From Allobosea caraganae (GTDB lineage: Bacteria > Pseudomonadota > Alphaproteobacteria > Rhizobiales > Beijerinckiaceae), in the NCBI RefSeq assembly GCF_003351345.1, contig NZ_QQTO01000033.1, positions 1 through 64,000 of the forward strand: a stretch of DNA of 64,000 nucleotides. Reading direction: 5' to 3'. The notes under the pieces are model-generated. The model did no database searches. It worked only from the letters and a program-made list of their open reading frames with translations, and was not told the origin of the DNA. Both the position numbers and the translations under genes were made by a program. The first letter of the stretch is position 1; every line of letters begins with the position of its first letter. Shown piece after piece: positions 1 through 8,283 of the stretch.

Positions 1-277
1 AGATCGCGCCATTGGCCGTCCAGTTCGAGCCGGCCCCATCGATAGTTGCCGTTCCGCTCGATCCGCCGAAGAAGCCCAGGGTGGCATCGTTGCTGGTCAC
101 CTTGCCGCCGTTGAGTATCCGCAGCGTGCCGGCGCCGCTTCCGCCGACGGAGATCGCGCCATTGGCCGTCCAGTTCGAGCCGGCCCCATCGATAGTTGCC
201 GTTCCGCTCGATCCGCCGAAGAAGCCCAGGGTGGCATCGTTGCTGGTCACCTTGCCGCCGTTGAGTATCCGCAGCGT
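1..277 (-). repeat. Near-perfect 150-bp tandem duplication inside the repeat passenger gene
   Basis: Bases 1-127 are identical to 151-277, and the remaining part of each 150-bp unit differs at only a few positions (for example 128 versus 278). One unit codes for exactly one 50-residue passenger repeat, so copy-number change keeps the frame. The flanking repeats are much more diverged, so this pair is a recent duplication or gene conversion. The left copy begins at the window edge, so further copies may exist outside. Confidence 0.9.
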
Positions 278-1969
278 ACCGGAGCCGCTTTCGCCGACGA
301 CGAGGCTGTTGCCGTTGGTCCAGGCCGAGCCCGCCCCATCCACGGTCACCGTGCCGGTCGAGCCGGAATTCTGGCCGATGGTGGCGTTGGCATCCGTCAG
401 GGCGCCGCCGTTTGCGACGGTGATGGTGCCGTTGCCATCGCGGCCGACGGTCAGCTTGCCCGTATTCGTCCAGGCCGAGCCGGCACCGTCGATGAGCGCC
501 GTGCCCGTCGCGCCGGGATCGTAGCCCAAGGTGCCGTTGACGTTGCCGGCCGTGCCGCCGTTCTTGAGGGTCAGGGTTCCGGTCCCGCGCACGCCGACGA
601 TCATGTCGGTGGTGTTGGTCCAGGCCGAGCCCGCGCCATCGACCGTCACGGTGCCGGTCGCGCCGATATTCGTTGCCAGACCGCCGCTGGCGCTGGTGAC
701 CTTGCCGCCGTTCCTGATCGTCAGGTCGCCGGTGCCGCTGAACCCGACGGAGAACTCCCCGCCGACGGCCCAGAGCGAACCGATGCCATCGACGACGGCC
801 GCGCCCTGAGAGCCCGGGTCGTTGGCCAGGAGGCCAGAGCTGCTGGCGACCGTGCCGCTGTTGGAAATATTCAGCGTCCCCTTACTCGTCCCGCCAACGG
901 TCAGATCGCCGTTGTTCGTCCAGGTAGAGTTCGCGTCGGTGACATTGACGGTGCCTTCGCCGTTGCCCGCGCCGATCACCGCGAATGCATTCTCAACCTT
1001 GCCGCCGTTAGAGATCGTCAGTGACGCCGTGCCGTTGAAGCCAGCATAAAGGTAGCCCGCGTTGATCCAGTTTGAACCCGCTCCATCGACCGTCATCACG
1101 GTATTCGAGTCCGCGTTGAAAGCGAGATAAGCGATATTGCTCGTCAGCTTGCCGCCGTTCAGGACGTCGAATGTGGCCGTTCCGGATCGCGCGACGGCGA
1201 GGATGTCGCTATTGCTCCAGCTGGATCCGGCGCCATCGATCTTGACGGTTGCGACGGAGCCGACGCCAACGGCGACCTCGCCACCCACGCTGGTGACCGT
1301 GCCGCCGGCCAGGATATTGAACGTCCCAGAGCCACCAAGCCCCACGGTCAGCTTGGAGCTGTTGTTCCAGGCCGAGTCCGCGCCGGTCACGTTGACGAAC
1401 CCGATCGACCCCGCGCCCGCGCCGATGACGCCCTCGACATCGTTGACCACACCGGCGCTGTCGATGCCCAGCGTGCCGAAGCCGGTGCCGCCGACCGAGC
1501 CGAGATTGCCGATCGTGATGCTCGAGCTGCTGGTCCAGATCGAACCTGTCCCGGAAACGTTCACTCCCCCGGCGAAGTTAGACCCCATCTGATTGCCGAT
1601 GATGCCGGCACTGCTGTCGAGCGTTCCGCCGTTCAAAATGACAAGGCCGCCATTGACGGTATCGCCGACAATGATCCCTGCGGCCTGGGCATTAGCGCCG
1701 TTGATCCAAGCCGGGTGCAGCGTGAAGTCATTGATGTTGACGTCGTCGGCCCCCGTCGGGACGCCGGCAGCGTTCCAGTTCGTCGGATCGAACCAGTGGG
1801 TCGAGGCTGCGCCGGTCCAATCCTTGGCCGTCGCGGGCAGCGGCAGGGCGAGGCCGGCAAGCGCGGCCGTGCCGAGCGCTAGCGCCAACGCCCGATAGCT
1901 TGAACTGGCTGAGTACCTGATGGCGCGGCGGAAATTCGTCGATTTATTGCTGTTGACGACCAACGTCAT
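1..1969 (-). CDS. Large type V secretion (autotransporter-like) repeat passenger protein, N-terminal 656 residues, runs off window
   Basis: The minus strand is open from an ATG at 1969 to base 1 with no stop, giving at least 655 residues. The N-terminus has about 45 residues of extended signal type (basic RRAIRY segment, then a hydrophobic ALALALGTAALAGLALPLP core and an A-T-A cleavage-like site). After it comes WTGAASTHWFDPTNW, typical of the beginning of beta-helix passengers. The rest is a series of about 50-residue units of the form GTGTLxxxNGGxVTS...GxxGSxGTxxVDGAGSxWTNxGxLxVG, the pattern of the T5SS/PEP-CTERM-associated repeat family. I infer a surface-exposed beta-solenoid with a C-terminal beta-barrel lying beyond the left edge; that barrel is not visible. 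It is divergent from the LuxR gene at 2235. Upstream of the ATG only a weak GGGTGGG ribosome site is seen. The plus-strand open frames over this stretch are antisense artefacts of the repeat composition. Confidence 0.85.
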   Translation of the reverse strand, partial: MTLVVNSNKSTNFRRAIRYSASSSYRALALALGTAALAGLALPLPATAKDWTGAASTHWFDPTNWNAAGVPTGADDVNINDFTLHPAWINGANAQAAGIIVGDTVNGGLVILNGGTLDSSAGIIGNQMGSNFAGGVNVSGTGSIWTSSSSITIGNLGSVGGTGFGTLGIDSAGVVNDVEGVIGAGAGSIGFVNVTGADSAWNNSSKLTVGLGGSGTFNILAGGTVTSVGGEVAVGVGSVATVKIDGAGSSWSNSDILAVARSGTATFDVLNGGKLTSNIAYLAFNADSNTVMTVDGAGSNWINAGYLYAGFNGTASLTISNGGKVENAFAVIGAGNGEGTVNVTDANSTWTNNGDLTVGGTSKGTLNISNSGTVASSSGLLANDPGSQGAAVVDGIGSLWAVGGEFSVGFSGTGDLTIRNGGKVTSASGGLATNIGATGTVTVDGAGSAWTNTTDMIVGVRGTGTLTLKNGGTAGNVNGTLGYDPGATGTALIDGAGSAWTNTGKLTVGRDGNGTITVANGGALTDANATIGQNSGSTGTVTVDGAGSAWTNGNSLVVGESGSGTLRILNGGKVTSNDATLGFFGGSSGTATIDGAGSNWTANGAISVGGSGAGTLRILNGGKVTSNDATLGFFGGSSGTATIDGAGSNWTANGAI

Positions 1970-2234
1970 AGCCCACCCGAAGCGATCTAGCGGCAAATCC
2001 CGCGTCAAACGATGCGGGCTGAAAAATAGGGGTGAACGCTGTGACTTAGCGGCCCGTCCGCCCGTCCTAATCGAGCCGTCCCTTCCCTGTCGTCACCCGG
2101 AAGTATGACGCCGCAGGAATTGGCCGGTCGGGCTCGGAAGGCCCGGTCGTCGCGGGCAGTCCGTCAGTTTCTGCGTGTTGTTTTACGGCTCGCGATCGGG
2201 CATGAGCGGAGGAAGGCAGGCGACAGAGGCGACT

Positions 2235-3416
2235 ATGAAGAATTTAGATGCAGAAGTACTGTCTTCTATTATTGGCGATATTTACGACTGCGTCTTGAAT
2301 CCTGCGGGTTGGGAAGATGTATTGGTCCGTATCACGGAGGCTGTCGATGCCGCCTATACCACCATAGCCTTGGCTAATCCCACCGACAGTCATGGCCGTT
2401 TCGCTGCGCAATCGCCCTGGGACGCCGCGCAGATGCGTATTCTCCAGGAAGAATACGGTTTCGACGATATTCCCGGCCTGAAGGCAGCGGTCATCGGCGA
2501 TATCGATACGCCTTTGACCACGCTCTCCCACATGAGCGAGGCCGAGCTCCGGCAGACGGTATTCTACCGGAATTGGGCCGGGCCGCAGGGCCTGCGCGAG
2601 GGTTGCATGACGAAGTTCGTGCATACGCCCGACCGAATCGGCTTGCTCGGCACCTCCATTCGCACCGACCGGGACGTGATTTCAGCCGAGGAACAGCGCT
2701 TCCTGGCGCTGCTTTCGCCGCATTTGCGCCGTGCCTCGCTGATCGGCGACCTGCTCGACCATGCGCGCGTCGCGGCTCATTTCTATCGCGAGACGCTCGA
2801 CAGCCTTGCCACCGCAATCGTCCTCACCGGCGCCAATGGCGCGATTTTCTATGCGAACCCCGTCGCCGAAACCATGTTCTCGACGCAGGGCCCCATTCTG
2901 TCCAAGAATGGCCTGCTCCAGGCGCAAAACCCCGTGCCGGCCCGCGCGCTGCTCGACGCGATCGCCCGCGCTGCGACGGCAGATGCCTCGCTCGGCTCGC
3001 GCGGTATAGGCCTGCCGATCTCGGCGCCCGGCCAGCCGCCCGCCGTCGCCTATGTCCTGCCGCTGAGCGAAGGCACCGCGCGCGCCGCCTTCCGGCCGGC
3101 CTGCGCCGCGGTCTTCGTGTCGACGACGACCTCCGCCTCGCCGCTGCCGGAGGCCGTGCTCACGACGCTGTTCGACCTCACGCCAGCGGAGGCGCGCGTG
3201 CTTCTGCAGGTCGGGACGGGATCGGTGCCGGCGAAGAGCGCTGCTTCGCTCGGGATCAGCGAGAATACGCTGAAGACCCATCTCGGCCGCATCTTCGCCA
3301 AGACCGGCACGAAGCGCCAGGCCGACCTCATCAAGCTGATCTCGGACATCCGTCCAACGCTCGAACCCTCCCGCTTGTCCTCGAACGATGCGGTTCGGGC
3401 CATTGCCGACGCATGA
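2235..3416 (+). CDS. LuxR-family transcriptional regulator
   Basis: The protein is about 393 residues from ATG 2235, which I prefer because an AGAGG lies six bases upstream; in-frame ATGs at 2175 and 2202 lack a comparable site. The last 65 residues form a LuxR/GerE helix-turn-helix (LTPAEARVLLQV ... SAASLGISENTLKTHLGRIFAKTGTKRQADL). The N-terminal 180 residues resemble a sensory domain with no motif I can name, followed by a PAS-like segment (ANGAIFYANPVAETMF). Such proteins with a long N-terminus and C-terminal HTH are common orphan LuxR regulators in Hyphomicrobiales; no autoinducer synthase is nearby. Being divergent from the type V repeat protein gene (gap 265 bp), it is a candidate regulator of it, which is inference from position only. 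Confidence 0.85.
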   Translation: MKNLDAEVLSSIIGDIYDCVLNPAGWEDVLVRITEAVDAAYTTIALANPTDSHGRFAAQSPWDAAQMRILQEEYGFDDIPGLKAAVIGDIDTPLTTLSHMSEAELRQTVFYRNWAGPQGLREGCMTKFVHTPDRIGLLGTSIRTDRDVISAEEQRFLALLSPHLRRASLIGDLLDHARVAAHFYRETLDSLATAIVLTGANGAIFYANPVAETMFSTQGPILSKNGLLQAQNPVPARALLDAIARAATADASLGSRGIGLPISAPGQPPAVAYVLPLSEGTARAAFRPACAAVFVSTTTSASPLPEAVLTTLFDLTPAEARVLLQVGTGSVPAKSAASLGISENTLKTHLGRIFAKTGTKRQADLIKLISDIRPTLEPSRLSSNDAVRAIADA

Positions 3417-3440
3417 CGGGCATTGGGCGGCATCGACCGC

Positions 3441-4454
3441 TCAGGCGAAATGCCTGCGGAAATGCGCGGCGGTGACGTCCGCGGCCTCGCGCACCTTGTC
3501 CGGCCCGTCATAGAAGGCGAAATGGTCGCCGCTGGTCCAATGCAGCGTCTTCGGCCCCTGCAGCAGGCCGTGCACCTTGCGCGCCTGGTCGGGCAGGGCG
3601 CAGCCATCGGAATGGACGATCAGGGCCGGCGCCGTGATCTTGGCGGCCTGGCTGACCGGGTCGAAGTCGAGCCAGGGTTCCCAGGACATCACCGAAAGCG
3701 CGTTGGTCCATTGCGCCACGCCGCCGCCGCGCGCCTTGTCCATGTAGTAGGGCATCGGCCCGACATGCGAGGCGCTCTGGTCGCTGTCGTGATAGCTTGG
3801 GATCAGCGCGTTCCTGCCGGAGCGCTGGAACTCCTCGCGGGCGGCGCGCCCGACCGCACGGCGGCGTGCGACGCCGTCGGGCCCGCCATAGAGCAGCGGC
3901 GTGATCGAAGGCTCTGCCAGATGGCTGGCGACCGAGGCGATCGCCGCGATCCTGCGGTCGCGCGCTGCCGCGTAGAGCACGGTGCCGCCGGAGGTGCAGA
4001 TGCCGAGCAGGCCGATGCCGCTCGGGCGCACATCTGGACGCGCGGCGAGATAGCTCACCGCTGCGACCAGATCCTCGGCCTTGCTCTCCGGGTTCTCGTA
4101 TTGCCGCGGCTCGCCGCCGCTTTCGCCGTAATGGCGATAGTCGATCGCGAGCGCGAGGAAGCCGCGCCTGGCCATTTCGATCGCGTAGATGCCGCCCATC
4201 TGCTCCTTCACCGCCGTGAGCGAGCCGCCGATCACCACGGCGGGATGGCGCCGCTCTGCGCTGTAGCCGTCAGGCAGATACAGATGCCCGACGACGAAGC
4301 TGTCGCCGGCGTCGAAGCGGATTTTTTGCGGCGCCGGCCCATTGCCGGCGGAAAGCGTGGTGGCCATGGAAACTCCGGGAAGGCTGAGGCCGAACGCCGC
4401 GACAGTGGCTTGTCCGAGGAAGGCGCGGCGGGTCGGCCGAAACAGATTGGGCAT
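3441..4454 (-). CDS. Tat-exported alpha/beta hydrolase of the dienelactone hydrolase type
   Basis: 337 residues. A twin-arginine signal (PTRRAFLGQ, then a hydrophobic stretch to about residue 30) predicts export to the periplasm in folded form. The alpha/beta hydrolase core shows a nucleophile elbow LGICTSGG, where the Cys is in the usual nucleophile position as in dienelactone hydrolases, an acid region IVHSDG and a catalytic-His candidate in SGDHFAFYD near the C-terminus. GGAG lies nine bases before the ATG. The SnoaL-like gene upstream (34 bp away) has the same Tat arrangement and an identical GGAGACGAGC leader, so the two form an operon. Substrate unknown; a lactone, ester or acyl substrate is likely from the family. 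Confidence 0.8.
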   Translation of the reverse strand: MPNLFRPTRRAFLGQATVAAFGLSLPGVSMATTLSAGNGPAPQKIRFDAGDSFVVGHLYLPDGYSAERRHPAVVIGGSLTAVKEQMGGIYAIEMARRGFLALAIDYRHYGESGGEPRQYENPESKAEDLVAAVSYLAARPDVRPSGIGLLGICTSGGTVLYAAARDRRIAAIASVASHLAEPSITPLLYGGPDGVARRRAVGRAAREEFQRSGRNALIPSYHDSDQSASHVGPMPYYMDKARGGGVAQWTNALSVMSWEPWLDFDPVSQAAKITAPALIVHSDGCALPDQARKVHGLLQGPKTLHWTSGDHFAFYDGPDKVREAADVTAAHFRRHFA

Positions 4455-4488
4455 CGCTCGTCTCCGTGCTGGCTGGATGTGATCGGGC

Positions 4489-5004
4489 TCAGGGCTTCGG
4501 CAGGGCGTCGACGACGACCTGGAAGCGGCGCGGGTCGAAATAGTCGTGATAGGTGCTGATCAGCCCGGCCTCGAACCGGAAGACCGCGATATTGCTGTTG
4601 CTGTACTCGGTGCCGTTGAGCAGCCGGGCGCTGACCCGGTACTCGACGCAGACCGCGTCTGAATCCGCCGCCGGATAGAGCCCGGTCAACTCGGCCGCGA
4701 AGCTCTCGAAATTGGCGAATAGCGTGCGGAAGGCCCGCAGGATCTCGGCCTTGCCGTCGATGCTGGTGCCGAAGCCGGCGGGTGGGTAGGGCACGATGAT
4801 GCGGCCGTTCTCGGCCCAGAGCTCGCCCCAGGCCTCGATCTCCTTGCGCTGCATCAGCGCGAAGAAGCGGCGCACGCTGTCGACGTCTCTCGGGCTGGCG
4901 GCCCGGGCCTGGACCGGCGCCAGGGCCGAGGCGACCAGCGCGGCAAGGCCCGCCGTCTGGCCAAGGAGCGCGCGGCGCGTCGGTGGGAATGGGGTGTGGG
5001 GCAT
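4489..5004 (-). CDS. Tat-exported SnoaL/NTF2-like protein
   Basis: 171 residues from ATG 5004. The start is fixed by GGAGACGAGCC just upstream and by the Tat motif PTRRALLGQ at residues 8-16 followed by a hydrophobic segment ending A-R-A-A; the frame is open further upstream but that part is antisense to the LysR gene. The mature part is a single NTF2/SnoaL-like cone (RRFFALMQRKEIEAWGELWAEN near the start, then FRFEAGLISTYHDYFDPRRF near the end), a fold used both by isomerases/hydratases and by ligand-binding proteins. It is the first gene of an operon with the exported hydrolase at 3441-4454 and is divergent from a LysR gene, so a LysR-controlled periplasmic pair is likely. Precise activity unknown. 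Confidence 0.8.
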   Translation of the reverse strand: MPHTPFPPTRRALLGQTAGLAALVASALAPVQARAASPRDVDSVRRFFALMQRKEIEAWGELWAENGRIIVPYPPAGFGTSIDGKAEILRAFRTLFANFESFAAELTGLYPAADSDAVCVEYRVSARLLNGTEYSNSNIAVFRFEAGLISTYHDYFDPRRFQVVVDALPKP

Positions 5005-5058
5005 GGCTCGTCTCCGGGTTGGACGAGCAAGGCATCGCATCTCCCGCTGCATGGAAAA

Positions 5059-5074
5059 ATCGGCTATGTCCGAT
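5059..5074. promoter_or_regulatory. Inverted repeat in LysR divergent promoter
   Basis: ATCGG-CTATGT-CCGAT is a 5-bp perfect inverted repeat with a 6-base spacer, placed 25 bp before the LysR start and 55 bp before the SnoaL start. Position and form suit a LysR recognition site; assignment is inference. Confidence 0.4.
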
Positions 5075-5098
5075 TGAGCTATTCGGGAAAACCTCACA

Positions 5099-5998
5099 AT
5101 GCGCCTCGACCAACTCAGCGGCCTCGTCGCCTTCCTGAAAGTCGCGGAGACGCGCAGCTTCACGCGTGCCGCGGCCGAACTCGGAGTAGCGCCGCCTTCG
5201 CTCAGCGAGGCGGTGCGTGGGCTGGAGGCGCGGCTCGGCGTCAGGCTGCTCAACCGCACCACCCGCAGCGTCGGCCTGACCGAGGCCGGTGCCGCCTATC
5301 TCGAGCGGGTGCGCCCGGCGGCGGAGGAGATCCAGGCGGCCGGCGCCGCGCTCGATGAGGCCAGGGATCACCCAGTCGGAACGCTGCGCCTGAGCCTGCC
5401 CTGGATCGCCGGGCCGCTCCTGATCGAGCCGCTGATGGGGCCGTTCCTCGCGGCCTATCCGGATGTCGCGCTCGACCTCGTCTTCGATGACGGCTTCGTC
5501 GATCTGGCGGCGCACGGCTTCGATGCCGGCTTTCGCATTGGCGAGCTTCTGGAAAAGGACATGGTGGCGCTGAGGCTGGGCGGGCCGCTGCGCTTCGCGC
5601 TGCTGGCGAGCCCGGCCTATCTCGCCGAGCACGGCACGCCCGAGCGCCCCGCCGACCTCGCCCGCCATCGCTGCATCGCCTACCGCTTTGCCTCGACCCG
5701 CGCCGTGGCCTCATGGGAATTCAGCGAGAACGGCCGCGATGTCAGCTTCACCCCGACGCCCCGGCTGTCGGTCAATACGATGCCGCTGATGGTGGAGGCC
5801 GCCGTGCAAGGAGCCGGCCTCGCCTTCGCCCCCGAACGATTGGCCGCCGCGCACCTGCACGAGGGCAGGCTCATCAAGGTCATGGCAGCCTACTGCCCGA
5901 GCTACGAGCCCTTTCACATCTATTATCCGAGCCGGCGCCTGACGCCGCCCAAGCTCAAGGTCTTCGTCGAGTTCGCGCGGAGCCACGCCGGCAGGTGA
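5099..5998 (+). CDS. LysR-family transcriptional regulator
   Basis: 299 residues, standard LTTR length. The N-terminal winged HTH is clear (LSGLVAFLKVAETRSFTRAAAELG ... SLSEAVRGLEARLGVRLLNRTTRSVGLTEAG), followed by a periplasmic-binding-protein-like effector domain (WIAGPLLIEPLMGPFLAAYPDVALDLVFDDGFVDL). The motif FDAGFRIGELLEKDMVALRL is characteristic of the CrgA/YafC-like branch that often controls neighbouring redox or detoxification genes. It is divergently transcribed from the SnoaL-hydrolase operon (94 bp between starts) and likely regulates it. It ends three bases before the AraC gene of the opposite strand. Confidence 0.88.
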   Translation: MRLDQLSGLVAFLKVAETRSFTRAAAELGVAPPSLSEAVRGLEARLGVRLLNRTTRSVGLTEAGAAYLERVRPAAEEIQAAGAALDEARDHPVGTLRLSLPWIAGPLLIEPLMGPFLAAYPDVALDLVFDDGFVDLAAHGFDAGFRIGELLEKDMVALRLGGPLRFALLASPAYLAEHGTPERPADLARHRCIAYRFASTRAVASWEFSENGRDVSFTPTPRLSVNTMPLMVEAAVQGAGLAFAPERLAAAHLHEGRLIKVMAAYCPSYEPFHIYYPSRRLTPPKLKVFVEFARSHAGR

Positions 5999-6001
5999 GG
6001 C

Positions 6002-6868
6002 TCAGCCGAGCCCGAAATCCCGGCGATAATCCGACGGGTTCTTGCCGGTCACGCTCCTGAAGACGCGGGCGAAATGGGTCGGGCTGACGAAGCCGACCCG
6101 CAGCGCGACATCGACGATCGAGGCCTTCTCCCGCGCCAGCATCTGCATGGCGGCATCGACGCGCCGGCGCTGGATATAGGCGAGGGGCGTCTGCCCGGTC
6201 GTGGTGCGGAAGGCGCGGTGGAAATGGCCCTCGGAGAGGCCGGCGCGCCCTGCCAGCTCGGCGATGCGGATCTCGCCGCCAAGCGCGCCGTCGATGTAGT
6301 CGGTCACGCGCCGCAGCCGCCAGGCGGGCAGCGTGATCGGCGCGCCCGCCTGCATGCCCTCGCGGCCATAGCGCTGCGCGATGTACTGCGTCATCGCCAG
6401 GCTCATCGTCTCGCAATAGGCGGCGTCGAGCCCGCCATCGATCGCGTCGAGCCGTTCCAGTTCGGCGAGCAGCCCGGAAAGGACGTCGTCCACCGCGCCG
6501 CTGAACGGGCCGACCTTGCCGAGCACTGAGGTCTCGCAGGGCTGCAATCCGATCGCGGCCCAGCGCCAGGCGACGTTGCGCAGGCGCAGGCGCCGCTCGC
6601 AGCCCGCCGGCAGGAAGGAGACCGAGCCCGGCCGGTCCGGCCCGTCATAGCGATGGCCGTCATCGGCCCAGATCTCGTGCCGCTCGGCTCCGCCGCGCAA
6701 GGTGACCATGATCAGGTGGCGGTCGGAGCGGATGCAGCCCTCGACCAGCGTCGTCAAAGGGCGCTGCGCGGTCTCGAAGGAGCCGCCGGTCCAGGCGGTG
6801 CGGCGCCAGCCATCAGGGCGCGTGCTCAACCGCTCGATCGTGCTGTCGTCGGAAACCGTCCGGCGCAT
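6002..6868 (-). CDS. AraC-family transcriptional regulator
   Basis: 288 residues. The C-terminal 100 residues form the double HTH of AraC/XylS proteins (IRIAELAGRAGLSEGHFHRAF ... GQTPLAYIQRRRVDAAMQML ... SIVDVALRVGFVSPTHFARVF, then GKNPSDYRR). The N-terminal part (residues 1-170) is of the cupin-like sensor type with no recognised ligand motif. AGAGG lies before the ATG. Divergent neighbour is the aldo/keto reductase at 7100, a plausible target. Confidence 0.87.
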   Translation of the reverse strand: MRRTVSDDSTIERLSTRPDGWRRTAWTGGSFETAQRPLTTLVEGCIRSDRHLIMVTLRGGAERHEIWADDGHRYDGPDRPGSVSFLPAGCERRLRLRNVAWRWAAIGLQPCETSVLGKVGPFSGAVDDVLSGLLAELERLDAIDGGLDAAYCETMSLAMTQYIAQRYGREGMQAGAPITLPAWRLRRVTDYIDGALGGEIRIAELAGRAGLSEGHFHRAFRTTTGQTPLAYIQRRRVDAAMQMLAREKASIVDVALRVGFVSPTHFARVFRSVTGKNPSDYRRDFGLG

Positions 6869-6888
6869 TCTGCCTCTCGTTATGCGAG

Positions 6889-6930
6889 CTTCGACCTGAA
6901 ACGGGTTTTCGGCTGCGCTTCAACCTGAGA
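6889..6930. promoter_or_regulatory. Direct repeat CTTCRACCTGARA, candidate AraC site
   Basis: CTTCGACCTGAAA at 6889 and CTTCAACCTGAGA at 6918 are direct repeats 29 bp apart, starting 21 bp before the AraC start. AraC-type regulators bind direct repeats, so this may be an autoregulatory site or serve the divergent aldo/keto reductase. Based on two copies only. Confidence 0.35.
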
Positions 6931-7099
6931 TTGGCGTCGAGAATTCACGTTTCGGCGAGCGCCGGGCGAGACCTCCGTACCGCGCTCTTCCGCATCAGGA
7001 TCAGGCTGATGCCGTCAGGATTCCGCGCGAAAACCCGCCCGCACTCGTCCATCTCCAGCACCAGGCCGCACCGACGCGGCGCTGCGAACCCGGAGACGC

Positions 7100-8212
7100 A
7101 TGATGGACAAGCCGAAGACACCCAGCCTCACCACGAACCGGCGCAGCTTCCTCGGCGCGGCCTCGGTGCTCGGCGCCACAGCGGCGATGGCCAGCCCGCT
7201 CGGCATCCCGGCCGCGAACGCCCAGGTTCCGGCCGTGCCGGGCGCCGGCACGGCCGCAGCTGCGAGCCCCGTCACCACCCGCGCCATCCCCTCCAGCAAC
7301 GAGGCGGTGCCGGCGCTCGGCCTCGGTACCTTCCTCGTCTTCGACCTCCTGCCCGGCGCCAAGCGCGACAACCTGCGCGAGGTGATGAAGACCTATGCCG
7401 ATGCCGGCGCCCGCGTCGTCGACACCTCGCCGCTCTATGGCAGCGCGCAATACAGCGTCGGCCAGCTCGCGACCGAGCTCGGCATCACTGAGCGCCTCTT
7501 CATCGCCAACAAGGTCTGGGCCACCGGCGAGTACCTCGCCGACGAGAGCCAGGCCCGGCGCAGCCTCGAACTCTCGCAGCGGGCGCTCTGGCGCGAGCGG
7601 ATCGACGCCATGCACGTGCACAGCCTGGTCAATGTCGATGTCGTGCTGCCCTATCTGCGCGCCTGGAAGAAGGAGGGGCTGATCCGCTACACCGCGATCT
7701 CGCATTACGAGAACCAGTATCATGAGCCGCTGGCGGCCCTGGTCGAGGCCGGCAATCTCGACATCGTCCAGGTCAACTACTCGATCTTCAACCGCGCCGC
7801 CGAGAGCCGCATCCTGCCGGCGGCGCGCGACCGGGGCGTCGCGGTCTTCACCAACATGCCCTTCGAGAAGGCGCGGCTGTTCCAGGTCGTGCAGGGCCGG
7901 CCGCTGCCCGATTTCGCCAGAGAGTTCGGCGCCGCGAACTGGGCGCAGTTCTTCCTGAAATTCGCGATGTCGCACCCGGCCGTGACCTGCGTGCTGGCCG
8001 CGACCGCCGATCCGGCCCACGCGGCCGAGAATGTCGGAGCGCTGCGCGGGCCGCTGCCGGATCAGGCGATGCGACAGCGCATGGTCCGCCACATGGAGAC
8101 GATCCCCGGCTTCGACCGCATCGCTGCCACGCCCTGGTATCCGGGCAAGGCCCAGATGTACCAGGGCCTCATCCGCCGCTCGCAGGGTCAGTTGCGCCAG
8201 CGCTTGTCGTGA
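7100..8212 (+). CDS. Tat-exported aldo/keto reductase
   Basis: 370 residues. The signal contains NRRSFLGAASVLGATAAM and ends around ANAQV at residue 46, predicting Tat export. The AKR tetrad is visible: Asp and Tyr in VVDTSPLYG, Lys in IANKVW, His in MHVHSL. The C-terminal part (MSHPAVTCVLAATADPAHAAEN) is the usual nucleotide-proximal helix region, and the 50 residues after it resemble other exported AKRs of proteobacteria. Two adjacent ATGs (7100, 7103) follow GGAG; 7103 has better spacing. A folded exported AKR would need its nicotinamide cofactor loaded before export. It is divergent from the AraC gene. Confidence 0.85.
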   Translation: MMDKPKTPSLTTNRRSFLGAASVLGATAAMASPLGIPAANAQVPAVPGAGTAAAASPVTTRAIPSSNEAVPALGLGTFLVFDLLPGAKRDNLREVMKTYADAGARVVDTSPLYGSAQYSVGQLATELGITERLFIANKVWATGEYLADESQARRSLELSQRALWRERIDAMHVHSLVNVDVVLPYLRAWKKEGLIRYTAISHYENQYHEPLAALVEAGNLDIVQVNYSIFNRAAESRILPAARDRGVAVFTNMPFEKARLFQVVQGRPLPDFAREFGAANWAQFFLKFAMSHPAVTCVLAATADPAHAAENVGALRGPLPDQAMRQRMVRHMETIPGFDRIAATPWYPGKAQMYQGLIRRSQGQLRQRLS

Positions 8213-8223
8213 GAGCCGGTGCT

Positions 8224-8245
8224 GAGAGGGGAGCGTCACCCTCTC
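8224..8245 (+). terminator. Hairpin after aldo/keto reductase gene
   Basis: GAGAGGG and CCCTCTC form a 7-bp stem with an 8-base loop, 12 bp after the stop codon. There is no T-tract, so an intrinsic terminator is only possible. Confidence 0.3.
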
Positions 8246-8283
8246 CGCGCTAAACAATGTCGCCCCGAAGCCTGAGGAGATGG

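Noticed and set aside
12..1898. Series of plus-strand open frames rich in Pro/Val/Ala in the first 1.9 kb
   Set aside because: They are the reverse strand of the type V repeat gene, repeating with the same 150-bp period; no ribosome sites and no family resemblance.
8224..8245. Hairpin as firm intrinsic terminator
   Set aside because: No T-run after the stem, so kept only as low-confidence.
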